Assembly: GCA_003439945.1 (NCBI GenBank)
Contig: QVRM01002114.1
Coordinates: 186,001-250,000, forward strand
From: Dermanyssus gallinae
Lineage: Eukaryota; Arthropoda; Arachnida; Mesostigmata; Dermanyssidae
DNA: 64,000 nt
Direction of reading: 5' to 3'
The position numbers and the translations under genes were made by a program. The notes beneath the pieces are model-generated. The model was not told where the DNA came from. It searched no databases and was given only the letters and a program-made list of their open reading frames with translations. Below are positions 47,171 through 58,833 of the stretch, piece after piece (the first letter of the stretch is position 1; each line of letters opens with the position of its first letter).

Positions 47171-48639
47171 GCAATACTCAATATTAGTGAAATAAACATG
47201 ACGATGAATAAAATAGGCGACCAATCACAACTACGCCTATAGCATATTGAAGATTTATGCAGGCATTTAAAAGTAAACTACAGAGTATTCTAGAAGCAAA
47301 TGGGAAAACAGGTTAATGGCAGTGCAGGTTTAATAAAGGATATAGACTAAATGTTCACTTTTTTATTAGCTCGGGCTGGGGAAGCATCGAGATTCGTGGA
47401 AGGGGGGCAAAGGTGTGTGGCAGGGTTATTAGATTATAAAAAAATATGCTATGGTGGACAGAACAAAAATATACTAAATAATAGTAGAGGAGGGCTTTGA
47501 GAGAGGGGTTTAAATAATAATTGCAGCCAGATAATCCAGGGAGTTTTAATTTAATTTTAAGAAGCGTCAATTGAAAAAATGCGCAATTTTAGTATTTAAT
47601 GGGATCAGGGGGAAGGAATTGAACTACCTAAGCCTATAAGTATCTCGGGGTAACAATACTTACAGGGGAGGATTATTTAGAGGAAGAAATATATTACGGA
47701 GGAAGAAGGCTAAATGAGGAAGAAATATAATACGGAGGAAGAAGGCTAAAAGAGGAAGAAATGTATTAATGTTTAAGGGCATCTGAGTGTTTAATAAATA
47801 TGTAGTAACAAGAAATATATGGTAATGCCAAGTATGTACCAGGATAGACTTCTGAGAATGTCTGTTTGGTCTACAGCGCGGGGTTGGGAAAGTAGTTAGA
47901 AACAATACAAAGAGAATGATAATTGCATATTGCATTGATAAGCATTGGGTTGCCAATTTAATTGCGCCAGGGAGTTTCTTTAGAGGGAACGGGGATGTCA
48001 AAATTTATACAACGGGAAGTACAAAGTCAGCTAAGATTTATTATTAGGATTAAGAATGTCACAAATAAAAGATGGGTTAAGCAGATGCAGCTGGTGAAGA
48101 CGGCACAACGAATCAAAACGAAGTGGGATCACAGAGTAGACTTGGCATCTAAAGACGTTGGGATGCAATAATCAGCAATGAGCGGAAAAATAGGAGAAAA
48201 TGGTGAAATCGAGAGTAAAAAAGTCGTATACGGGCAAATCGAAATTAACGATGGGTTCCATTTCTAGCGTTACAGATATCTATGGAAAGGAGAAGCGGTA
48301 AAAGGAAGGGGAATAATGTCAAGCTTATGGGTTAGGATTTGAGTCAATTGAACATGTTGTAAAAGAACGTACAGGCTTGGAGGGAGCAGAGATATAGAGT
48401 TGTCAGAGGCCCTAGCTTTAGGAGTAAGTGTTAGAAATGACCAGGTCGATATAACAAAGAAGAGGTTGTCCCGATCGAAGGCAAATATTTAGTAGGTATT
48501 TGAGGACACATTGGTGATATGGGTGCGTAGGTACTATGTATGTTGCCAGTCTCAGTGCCCCTGATATAAACAAGTGGCACGTGTTTTTAGGTACGCATGT
48601 CAAGCGAATAATAAATCAATCAATCAACATCTTAAGACG
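47171..48639. other. Intron 5 of gene 2, AT-rich, with a 36-bp tandem repeat
   Basis: Apart from the tandem repeat at 47680-47769 I see no gene or known element. Confidence 0.45.
47680..47769 (+). repeat. 36-bp tandem repeat, about 2.5 units
   Basis: Units start at 47680, 47716 and 47752 with GAGGAAGAAATATA; the third is partial. Copies differ by one or two bases. Confidence 0.85.
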
Positions 48640-49770
48640 AGATGGAGGTATTATGATTCCAGATAAACAGCATGGCCTTCTGCCACCGCGCAATTGCCTA
48701 ACTGCACAATCTTTCGAAAAGGGGCAGATTATGTCTACCGTGATCGTTGATTTTTGAACAATTGACTCAAGCTTGATAGTGAACAAGTTCGCGCAAAACA
48801 CTTGTGACGCCGAGAATACTGACTGTGGTGCCAAGCATACTGCACTCGAACTAATTAGTCCGTGGAGACCCGAGAACGTTTTTGCAATTTTTCGCGCAGT
48901 GAAAAGCAGCAGTGAATTAAGAAACAAATTCACGGGCGGATAGCGTCATCTTTGTTGGTGTTTGGGGTGCTTTTCTGCGAACAGAACCTTCTGCACTGAA
49001 GTCAAGGCGTTACTCTAGTGCTCACGTATGACATTCGGCTGCCCACAGGGGCATTTCTAGGCCTGGTAGTATATAAAAATTAAAAATAAACTCCATTAAG
49101 TATATGACACTCTCTCAACTATTGTAAACGTCTACGTAAATGGCACACATATTTACGCAGTTGTCAATAAGGACGAAGGACGCGTTACTCCATAAAGTGT
49201 TGAAGGACTCTATGCCGTCCAGGTAAATCTGGACCTATTGCTGTCCATGCATAAATGTAGAAGCCTACATCTTGCTGCCGTGCTCACTAGTTGATCAGTT
49301 GCAGTAGAGATTCAAACTGACAACGGTGTAAGAAAATTATGAGCACAAGCCTAGCGGTGATGTAGCCGTTCCAGAACAGTCGTATCCGAACAAACCGAGC
49401 TGCAAACTGTTATTTGTATAACGTACGTACGACTTCTAGCTATGATTAAGTGCACAATAGTGTTTCGAAGAGCTTCAAATCATCATTGAGGGCCAAGTTT
49501 GCCAAGTCCCTTCATATACTGCAGGGCCATTTTGAACTCACCAAAAATCTGCGCCAAATCCAAATGTTTGCGCCCGGGGCTGTCGCTTGACATTCAACGA
49601 GGAAACGCAGTATCTGCTCGGGGCACTTTGTTGAACTGGACAAATCCTGGGTTTACGCTGCTGCATTGGGTAATAGGCATAATGAGGAACTCTGTTCCTT
49701 CGAATAGCCACGTAGAGTACTTTTTTTTATGGCAAAACTCAAGCACGACAAATTTAAGCGGAAGATGATG
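48640..49770 (+). pseudogene. Weak Jockey/CR1-like RT remnant
   Basis: The frame at 48536-48757 contains MIPDKQHGLLPPRNCLTAQS and MSTVIVDF, which recall the PxQHGFxPGRSC and DFSKAFD blocks of an RT. Near 49025, DIRLPTGAFLGLVV recalls GVPQGSVLGPLLF. Everything else is badly decayed. Confidence 0.4.
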
Positions 49771-50689
49771 AGTTTCCATTATGGGATTCTTTCACAATCC
49801 AGATCGGGGTGAGGGCTGAAGCTATAAAGAAGACTGGATCTACATCGTCTACTTTTGTCTCCCGATTTTAAAAGCGCTTCCAGCTGCCAGGCAGACAAGC
49901 CGCTTGCGCCTTGTTCTGTGGACATCCAGGGTGTGTTTAAAGAATGCATCTTTAAGTCTCTCGAGTTCAGCTGGGCTGAGTCAAGATCATGTCACTTGCA
50001 TGTGATACCCAGCTATGAAGACGATCTCAATCTGAAATAGCTGTGCGCTTCAATCTGAAATGTTTTGCGCTTGGCCCGGACCTGGTGCTTTACGAGCTTT
50101 TGTCGTTCCTATGGCGTTGATAACAACATGCTAGTTATTTCAGCCGTGATGCTATTTTTAGTTCGCTTAGTCATCTTATCCCATGCATATATGTTATTAT
50201 GGATATCCTCTGGGATATCCCTAATCAATAGTACTATTCTCACAACCAATAAACGCAACTTTGTTGAATACGTCTTCCTGAAGTATGTTTTTACTCCTCA
50301 GATGGAACAGGGCAAGCTAGGATTCTCTTTGAAGCCATTTTGCATACGGATGTCTCATGGCTTCCCGAATGGAACGGTTGTCTGCGTTGAAAACATGGTC
50401 CCCATTGGCTGATCGGATCATCTATTTATATGCCTTGTTGAGCCGTTGATGAACGACATTATATTCAAACTTACGCAATTCAGCGCTCATTCAAGGGACG
50501 CTGTGCCTAAATGGCTTGTCGCAGACGCTTCGTCATTTAATGAAGCAATACGACTGGCATACGTTTCAATAGAAAACTTAAATTATGTATAATTAAAACT
50601 GACATAAAGCATTACAAATACAGAACAAGCGATCAAAGTCTAGAGACTTTGGCCATTTTGGTTCCCGTTGAACCAGAAGTTCTACCGGC

Positions 50690-51180
50690 AGCCGCGCGCT
50701 GACTCCAACCGAAAGATGCGTCTTGGCTTAAAGAGCTGTCAGCCGCGACAACAGGCCGTGGTACGTCACGGACGTCTCTACAATGTAAGCTGTAAAGATA
50801 TCGATCGTGGATCTATCCTGTGGTCACATAAATGTATACACATCCGAAGTGGTAGCAAGCCACATCCCTCGACCGTGTAATGTGTTGGTCAATAATCTGC
50901 ACATAATATTGCTGGGCTTATCTATTGGGTTGTTCAAGTCACCACTAAATAGAGTTAGTTTTTATAGATCGATTCTATCAAACGACCGACACAGCTTATC
51001 AACTAGGTTAGCTGATCTCTCAGCGTAAGTTAAATGCATGGTAAGGATCTTACTATTATCAGTAGTTAAAAGGACGCAGTCGACATCATCTTACTTGATT
51101 TTTAGTTCGCCCGGTCTGCCATTGTACGAAACAGCTACGCCTCCACTTGATCTTTCTGACTCTGCTGACTGTTGTGCCAG
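50690..51180 (-). pseudogene. APE-type endonuclease fragment
   Basis: The minus strand reads DLNNPIDKPSNIMCRLLTNT and, after a stop, QDRSTIDIFTAYIVET, paralleling the GDLNCRL and STIDIFATSAP motifs of the family A endonuclease at 31.9-32.1 kb. Stops interrupt it. Confidence 0.55.
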
Positions 51181-51299
51181 ACACTTACAAGTTCCAGCTT
51201 AACGCATCCATTCACGTGTAGATCATATCTCTGTTAGAATGGGAGAAAATCCAAACCTGTTTTGGCGCCCTCCACTAGATTATATTTAATTCCAGCGTC

Positions 51300-52130
51300 C
51301 GCCTCTCACAGGTGGTACTTGCATTTGAATTAAGCACTAACGCATACCCCCATTATTGCAGATCTGTTCCGTCAAATCAAGAGTCGCCACCCCACGGTAA
51401 AATCATTACATGTACGTATGGTCTTGTCGTAAACAACTGCAGCAAAGCCTCGGCAACACTATCTGCGTATATCCACGAGGTTGGATTAGAAATTAATACG
51501 CAGAAAACGAATGCAATCAATTTTCGTCCCAGCGGGAATTAGCTGGGGATGACAACCTCAGATTAAACGGGCATGTCCTAACGCACGTGGACCTGAGAAT
51601 TAGGCTGACCCCAAAAGCCTAAACATTCGGCTTGTTTGTGGAAAAAGTGTGCGGAAGGCGTTCGTGTATGCGGCACCTATAGAAGATCTGCATAAGCTCT
51701 CACTCTTTACAGCCTTAGTCCTGCTCAACGTTAAAATTGCACCGTCTGCATCATACGGTCTATACCCGCTGAGCGAACTCGACAATCGGCAGACCGACCT
51801 GTGGCGGGAGCACAGGCTACAAGCTCTCCCGGCAGGTGCACTCGGCACGTTACTCGACGAAACTTCCATACAAATTAACGTAGAACTTCGCCTGAGAGCG
51901 CTGATTGTAGTGTTCCGCGCCTGTAGCTGTGCCAAGCCTGCACATGCCGTCGACTATTACAGCGTGTCGTTTTCGAATAGTGTAGGTCGCAAGCCGCTAA
52001 ACGTAGCGATAAACCAAACCTTCGCTACCGCTCTCCGGTTTGCCACCTGTTGGCTTGCACCACACGGATGGCTGTAAGCCCAATTGGATGACTCTCCTTC
52101 CATTTGAAGAGAGGTCCTTTACATCTTCAA
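51300..52130 (+). pseudogene. RT thumb fragment of a family A/B-like element
   Basis: The plus strand reads VGLEINTQKTNAINFRPSG at about 51479-51538 (segment after YADD), then from 51649 LSLFTALVLLNVKIAPSASY, the thumb region shared with families A and B. Head and catalytic centre are missing. Orientation is opposite to the endonuclease fragment just upstream. Confidence 0.55.
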
Positions 52131-52815
52131 ACCATGCGCGGTCGGTACCGGTGCCTTCCGCCTTAGCAATTTAGTCGCCCAGGCCAAACAGTCAAAATTG
52201 CATAAATACGCTCACTTGCGCGCTGATTACCAATTTTACCCACAATATTGGAAGAGCGGGGCTTCTCACACGGCACCTGTTTGGCATAGTCTCCTTGAGA
52301 CAGCTATCAGTCGCACTCAGCAACAAAAACAGCGGCAACTGTCTGAAGCACAAAAACTATCTAGTGAAATACAGCGCAACCATACCGCGTGTGGGGAATC
52401 TACCGAGCGAGTCTCAGCTCAACGACACCCTACTTAAATTGCATGTCAAGTATATTGTCAAAATATTAAAAAAAATATATATAAATACTCAAGTACAACA
52501 CGTTGCTTTGTTGAACTAGATAAAGTGATGCCCGCATTCTTAAAGAAGACCGACGATCCACACAATTCATCGAACAACTGAAGCACTAGCTGGGGCTACT
52601 CAAGACACTGGCGTATCTGTAACTGGCCCAAATTGTTGAATTGCCGGCAAATAGCACAAAATTGTGCTTGACTTTTATGTGAAGGAGCAACGATTTATTC
52701 TTATTGGAAGCAAGTTTGTAGAACGAATGTCCACACTGTGTTTACCTTGATATTCATGGATATTTTTTAGAGATCAATAAGATTTTCGCTGCATTATTTG
52801 CAGGACGAACTGTTT

Positions 52816-52817
<2 letters not shown>

Positions 52818-52888
<71 letters not shown>
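52818..52888. repeat. (TA)n microsatellite
   Basis: About 70 bases of pure TA, the longest in the window. Confidence 0.95.
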
Positions 52889-52891
<3 letters not shown>

Positions 52892-53215
52892 TTATTGTTT
52901 TATTAGCTGTAAGAATGTATGTGCACATATCACTCAGGGCCACGCAATATTATCATGAACATGTCGATTTGCGGGCTAATATGCATGACATACCATGTTC
53001 AGAAATGCACAAAGGTTAGCACATTATTTAGCCTAATGATGGCAACTTGTTAATTATATACTATTCTATTATATTATCAGAACTGACAATAAGCATTGAA
53101 TTAATATGTAAACAGAGGGTGAAAGAGGGGGAAGAGGTGGAAAGATGGTAGATAAGGATAATGCGTTCTGGAGAGCAACACTGTCTGCATAGACATGATA
53201 AAACCTATAACATAC

Positions 53216-53423
53216 CGTTGAATTTTTCATGCGTAAACGGTTGCCGGAACTTGCAAGTATCGACCCAAACATCGTTCTCGAGCAATGTCGATGGTCCCTC
53301 GTATTTAAGTGGTAACAAACTGTGAGTACCATGTTTGAAGATACTTGAAGTGCAGCTGCGTGGCGTTGTTATACGAGAAACTGCGTAAATTCACCAGGCA
53401 ATCGTGGCTATCATTGGGAAAAT
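53216..53423 (-). CDS. Gene 2 exon 5: second half of Cys-loop to loop C, with a frame discrepancy
   Basis: It begins after TTTCAGAG and reads NFPNDSHDCLVNLRSFSYNN (the N is split with exon 4), the second half of the Cys-loop and following strand. The frame stops at 53311-53309, but the +1 frame resumes with LKYEGPSTLLENDVWVDTC and FRQPFTHEKFN, then G split with exon 6. Length is 208, one base more than the phases allow. Either a one-base indel has broken the gene or the assembly, or 25 bases (53345-53321, GT at one end, AG at the other) are removed, which restores the frame exactly but is far shorter than usual introns. Confidence 0.78.
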
Positions 53424-53877
53424 CTCTGAAATCACAACAAAAACATACAGAGTATTAGTTTACAATAGGCAGTGTCAATTAAGCTACATGTTCGACAATT
53501 CCCGCAAAAACAGTTCAAATAGTTTAGGGGGACCAACAGATCTTAAACTAAACTATAAACCAATTACGACAAAATCTAAGGCATATTCGAACATTATGTA
53601 CTCATATTTTTAGTGCTTTGATTTAACTGAAAGAAAGGCGAAAAGAGAGCCGCAATATTTTAAAGGTATTAGAAACCGCGCGATTTATGACATCGATTTT
53701 TAGATCAAATTGAATGTCTGAGTGTAGGCTATTGTTGAGTTATAGGCGGCAAGTTAAGTAAAAGGCTACGTATAATGTACTTGGATGTGGTCTTCATTTA
53801 ATAGATAAAGAGAAAATTTCTGGACAACAATAAGTAGCCGTTAAAATGACGATCGTGCTGCTCCTTAGTACGTATAC

Positions 53878-54061
53878 TTAACTCGAATGTCATTGGGCAG
53901 TTGAGGGTTAGCCTCTGTTTGACAGTCAACCTCAGGATGGCACCGCTATCGTTTCCCGGTCGGTTCATCATGAATAGACTTCGTGTTGGCGTGTCGGATG
54001 TTGGCATTACGACGTCACGCGCTTCGGGGAAGTATGCATCAGGCAACCAGAAATACTTGAT
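53878..54061 (-). CDS. Gene 2 exon 4: loop A (WLPD) and first Cys of the Cys-loop
   Basis: Acceptor ACAATTTTCTTTAG before 54061 and donor GTATAC at 53877. The 184 bases read IKYFWLPDAYFPEARDVV, then LFMMNRPGNDSGAILRLTVK and LTLNCPMTFEL plus one base. W-x-P-D is the near-invariant loop A motif; strand residues followed by C-P-M open the Cys-loop, closed in exon 5 by FPNDSHDC. The spacing between the two cysteines is 14 residues against the usual 13, so a splice-site choice or a real insertion should be checked. Confidence 0.85.
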
Positions 54062-54219
54062 CTAAAGAAAATTGTCAGCTGCTTAATAATGAATCGCTTG
54101 AATACGTGCGAAAAGCGTATACACATTTGCAGTTTATACAACATGCCTAAACCTTATTCTAAGTCTATGACATGTTATTACAATATCGGTGAGGCTTGGC
54201 ATGTTTAATGCAGCTCTAG

Positions 54220-54855
54220 ACAGTGCTGACCGGCCACGGCCAATTCCAGACGTATATGGTTAAGATTAACAAAGCCCAAGTCGACTCCTGCGTACTATGC
54301 GACTCGGGGGAACCGGATGATGTAGAACACACTGTTCTGCATTGTGGGGCCCTCCGGGAAGCGCGGGACGCAGGGGCGGCCGATGTGCGAGGCCGACCGG
54401 TCAACGAGGTCGTGACCCATATGATTATTTCAGCGGCGGCCTGGAAAGAAGGTATGGCCCACTTTGATGCGATCATGTCCGACGGGAGGCGGGTGGGTGA
54501 TAGGCAGGCGGACCAGGCTAGTCAAATACAGCAAAGGATTCTCCAGATGATGACTCTCGACGCACCCACAGGCGGGCGGGCTGCGGAAGATGTCAACGGC
54601 CTTCTTGAAGTCGCCGCCCCGCACCAAAGCGGGCTAGGGCGACTGTAGGAAGGCTGGAGTAAGGAGGAGAGGCAAACTGGCCACTCCCATGGATACAAAG
54701 CGATGCCTAGCAGTTACCGTTCCCTGGGGGTGGGGGGCGAGGCGGGTGTTAGTGGGTTTGTGACACTAGTTACTGGCTGTGGTGACGCATGTACACCACG
54801 ATTCCCGTAATCCCCCATATTAATGCTGAGAGGTAAAAAAAAACAAAAAAAACCT
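54220..54855 (+). mobile_element. R1/LOA-like non-LTR element, 3' end with A-rich tail
   Basis: Contains the C-terminal coding part (54223-54648) and a 3' UTR with TGTTAGTGGGTTTGTGACAC, followed by an A-rich tail at 54836-54852. The 3' UTR is shared with 38015-38127 and, inverted, with 62650-62760. 5'-truncated. It lies in an intron of gene 2, antisense to it. Confidence 0.75.
54223..54648 (+). pseudogene. C-terminal CCHC region of an R1-like ORF2
   Basis: The frame reads LTGHGQFQTYMVKIN, then CVLCDSGEPDDVEHTVLHC, a CX2CX8-9HX4C zinc motif. LTGHG followed by this motif is the hallmark of the ORF2 C-terminus in R1, LOA and Jockey-type elements. The remaining 90 residues are hydrophilic and rich in Gln/Asp. 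RT and endonuclease are absent. Confidence 0.8.
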
Positions 54856-55214
54856 ACGTGCAGTTTCACAGACCTTCTCTAAGCGACTTTTTCGTTGTTT
54901 TAGATTATCCCCCTTCGGGATCGGCCACAACGGCTATAGCATTTTTGTGTGCTATCAGGGATTATAGATTCGCGTTGATTTACTTAAGTGTTCTTATTCC
55001 TTTCTGACCCGGCAACCGCTTTTTCATAGCATATTCACCCGACGTCCAGTTCAGTCTTCCATACGTTCATAGCTTTTTCAGAGACCTAACGTTGCTGTTC
55101 TAGTAAGTCTCAAATGTAGCATATCCATGATGAGGTTCTATTACGTATGTAATTCGCCGAAATTGGGATCGTTAGGGTGCTTCTCTTCATATTGTAAGGC
55201 TACATGTTAGGATG

Positions 55215-55215
<1 letters not shown>

Positions 55216-55261
<46 letters not shown>

Positions 55262-55282
55262 TAGACTCCACAGTTTGTGGTA

Positions 55283-55320
<38 letters not shown>

Positions 55321-55337
55321 ACAAACTGTGGAGTCTA
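55216..55337. repeat. 21-bp inverted repeat around a (TA)n tract
   Basis: Arms at 55262-55283 and 55317-55337 (TACCACAAACTGTGGAGTCT in the right arm) are reverse complements around (TA)n 55286-55317; a second TA tract (55216-55260) lies outside. Same arrangement as at 25.2 kb. Confidence 0.9.
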
Positions 55338-55739
55338 GTACAACTGGGCAAAAAATATTTTTTCCAATGGAACGAGGGGGCGGAAATGCAAGCGAAATTG
55401 CCAAACATGGTTGTATCGAGCGTTTTATCCTGACATATCGTCGCCAAATCAGCGGCTGCAAAAGCTTTAGTTGTGTTATCTACAAACCAATTATACCTGC
55501 GTGTTGAACGAAAATAATGCGTCTGTGGAAATGCTTAACTAATTTTTTTTTATTTAAAAATAATTATCTTCTTATATTTTGGCTTTCATAGTAAATTACG
55601 ATGTTTTTACATTATGTTCATATTAACTACTACATCCAAGCGAATGTAAAGACATTAACGATCATTTTAGTACCAAATTAATGGTGCTACGATCTGTGAT
55701 TGAAAAGTAACACAGGTTCTGTGATAAATACAGTAAAGT

Positions 55740-57440
55740 GAATGCATGCACATACACTAGCATTTCTCGTTTATGTTTCGCTTACGCGACCCTTGTTGAC
55801 TTGCGTGAGAAGCTGATCGACAGAATAAACGTCGCTGCTGAAGCCGCTAGGGAAATGCCTGGAATATTTGAACGCGCCTGCGAAGAAAGATCAGCAGCAG
55901 CAAGGAAGCTGTTTGTTGGCGCGATTTGATCGAGAAGGTAGACTCGGATTCTTGGAGCAAGCCATAGAAGATCGACAGGCGCAAGATGGGCGGAGCAATG
56001 CGTGAGCATCTGAAGGAGGACGACAGGCGTCAGGTGATTAATACTCCCTTCTCACAGCACCCGAGTATCGATCGAAGAAAATTTGAGACTCTACCGGCTA
56101 GCGACGGGGACGGGAATGACGTCACTACGGGCGGAATTTTGACAAGATCAAGCTTGAAAAGGCACCCCTATTTGGGCAGAATATTGCCAGAGGCAGTGAA
56201 ACTCCTCTTCGAAGAGTATTCCTGACTTGGGACAAGGATCATTACAAAGATCTTTCGTACGAGTAAGTTTTTCGGGAGCTGGAAGGTTGCCGAGGTAGTA
56301 TTACTGCCCAGAGACAACGGGTCATATCGCCCGATTTGCCTATTAGACACTTTAGCCAAAGGTGCAGAAGCCACATGGAGGATTGACTGAGGACCTTTGC
56401 CAAGGAATATTGACTGTTATCAACAATGCAGCTTGAATTCCGAAAGCATGGATCGATTCTTTCGGCCACTCTCAAAGTCATGGCGAAGGTAGAACTCATC
56501 AAGGAGTCTACTAGGAAAACCAGGGATTTGCTCCTAGTTGTGATGCTAGACGTAAAAACGCGTTTAACAGTATCCCGTAGAAAGTGGTTCTTAAGACGTT
56601 CCGAGGAAGGAAAGACCCACTATATCTAGTGGGGTTGGCTCCCGATTACCTGAACAATAGAGTGGTCAAGAACGGAGCACTCAGCTCTCCTCTGGAACCT
56701 GGCGAACAATGAAGTCCTGAACATCCAGCATTTTCAACCGAGAGTAGAATTGCTCGTGTAGGTGGATGATCTGGCTGTGACAGTCAGGGCCAGGACTAAC
56801 ATGGAGCTGGAGACACACGCCAATATTGCGCTCGCGGATGTCGATAGATGGATGAAAGGTGCCGGCCTAACACTCGCACCCTAGAAGAGTGAAGCCATCC
56901 TACTCATCAGGAAGAGTAAATGTGGCGCTCTAAAACTTAGGCTCTCTCGCGTAGAAATCGAGCTAAAAACGTCAAGAGACCTGGACATACACCTAGACCG
57001 AGGATTGCAGGGAACTTCTCATGTCAGTATTGCGGCCAGGAAGGCTCGCAAAGCGGCTAATGACATCGCCTGTCTATTGGTCAACACGTACTGCCCAAGC
57101 GATAGCATCCGGATGTCGCCTACAATTGACGCGGACGCTACGAACGAGATCCTGAAGAAGGTCCAGCGGATCGAGGCCCTACGTATCATTCAGAGGTACT
57201 GCACCATCAGCACGGCGCTCGCTCGTGCTGGCGGCAACAGTGCTCTACTACTTAAAGGCAGCCGAACATCGGCATTCGTTCGGTGGCAGAAGGAGTGGGA
57301 TAGCGTCCCGGACAGGCAACCAGGAGCACTCGTCAGGAACCTCGTTCCGAACATCCGCCGATGAATGAATCGTCCTGGGGGTCGTCTTACATACCACCTA
57401 ACCCAGGGCCTCACAAGTGCTAACGATTTAAAACTTCCGG
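55740..57440 (+). pseudogene. R1-like non-LTR retrotransposon ORF2 remnant
   Basis: Frames in order: DRINVAAEAAREMPGIFERA (55738-55929), EVVLLPRDNGSYRPICLLDT-like RT start in shifted frame (56290-56350), QLEFRKHGSILSATLKVMAK (56426), LLVVMLDVK (56535), LAVTVRARTNMELETHANIA (56772, the active-site block reads VDDLA), then ARKARKAANDIACLLVNTYC and QRYCTISTALARAGGNSALL (57005-57364), the thumb and connector. Many stops. It is not the same copy as at 54.2 kb, which lies upstream and holds the very C-terminus. Confidence 0.7.
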
Positions 57441-57506
57441 GACTGCCCCGCCGCCCGTGTGTAGTTACTCTACTGCGATAAGGATCCCGCAAGTCGGAGG
57501 GTCGTC

Positions 57507-57559
57507 TTAAGAAGGATACATATATGTGGGCACAGGCGACATATATGCATCCTTCTTAA
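57507..57559. repeat. 21-bp perfect-stem hairpin
   Basis: Arms 57507-57527 and 57539-57559 (TTAAGAAGGATACATATATG in the left arm) pair with a single mismatch around an 11-base loop. It lies just past the R1-like remnant. Confidence 0.8.
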
Positions 57560-58703
57560 AACGTATATAAGTAGGGTTTTAGTGGGTTCTAAAATATATC
57601 TTGGTTCGAGTCTCGTTAGGCGCAAAGACTTGCCTGCAGGATTTGCTGTCAGGTGGCTGAATCCCACACTGTCTGAGCGTGAGCATGTTAGGGGGCTCAC
57701 CATCTCCTGTTATGCATTTACTGAGTCGTATGTAAATGTATTTTAAAGCCCTAACCCACCAAAATTTCCTCAAATGATTCGGCAAGTCTTGTCTGCGAGG
57801 CAATTCGCGGGGTAGATGTGCTATATAATACGTAAACCTATACATGTGAAAATATATAGATAGGTGCAAATAAATAAACTTGCGAAAATATGTGTGTGTA
57901 AAGGGTGTAAACTATGTGAGTAAATTTGTGTAATCATGTACACTAAAAACACCTTAGAGAGATAGAGAGTACACTAAAACTTTACGACGCATCTGATGAC
58001 AACTTGAGTCATAGTTCTTCGTTTAGAATAACCCGTCCCTATAGCCAGCGCGAGACCAAATGGCATATGGCTATAATATGATCCTTGTACATATACGTAA
58101 TTAGGATAGCCGTTCGGGAAAGGCAATCAACGCATCCTTAACGCCGAGGTAAGCAGCCAGGAAAATTTTCTTCGCTTACCTTATTTTGCTACCCCAAATA
58201 TATCCGTAAAAATAAAGCAATTCTCACAAAGTTCGTACTATATAAATGACATCAGTTTGTTACCTTCGCTTATAGAAAAAAAACACGCGTATTGTGGAAC
58301 ATTGGGCTGCGTGGGCTATTTCAACCTCCGTTTAAACTACATAGGCTTAGCAGTATATATCGTCTATAACGTCGCCCATCTTTTAAGAACTAGCTGCCGT
58401 TCTGGCGTAGCCCGTTCAGCAATTGGCAAATTATTAGCGAACATAATGAGACTAACAGAACTGCTTTAGCTTGATTGACCAATTTCTAAACGCATTTGTG
58501 GAACACGTTTAGGGCGTGCGACAAAGCGACAAAAGTCAGCTGCCCCGATTGCAAATAAAAAAAGGTTAGGCGTTCAGGAATAAACAGATGTAAGCTGGCT
58601 ACTCCAAAAAGTGTCTAGCGCGTATACATCTGTAAGTAGGTCTAGCTAGACAATGAATTAGCAATCTTAGATGGCATATAACGGTAACTAAATTATTACT
58701 CGC
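57560..58703. other. Intron 3 of gene 2, nothing firmly recognised
   Basis: B-box-like GGTTCGAGTCTC at about 57602 lacks a matching A box at normal spacing. No coding exon fits. Confidence 0.4.
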
Positions 58704-58833
58704 CTTGTTAAGGGGCATCGACCTGGCTTTTCCTTCCAAGACAGTATCCACCTGAATTTGCCCCATCAGCCTCTCCGTCGTAGTCCACAGCGCTTCGCTG
58801 AGATTCCAAAAGTAGTATGAGGTTGCATCTATG
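58704..58833 (-). CDS. Gene 2 exon 3: extracellular domain, W-x-x-x-x-R-L segment
   Basis: It begins after TTTGGTTACGTTACTAG. The first base completes the AG from exon 2 (Ser), followed by IDATSYYFWNLSEALWTTTE, RLMGQIQVDTVLEGKARSMP and LNK. ALW...ERL fits the strand with the conserved W-x-D-x-R-L of Cys-loop receptors, with one extra residue. I prefer the GC donor GCGAGT at 58703 because it keeps normal spacing to WLPD in exon 4; the GT donor at 58751 also keeps phase but would delete 16 residues. Confidence 0.62.

Noticed and set aside
57598..57612. B-box-like GGTTCGAGTCTC suggesting a tRNA
   Set aside because: No A box at suitable spacing and no cloverleaf.
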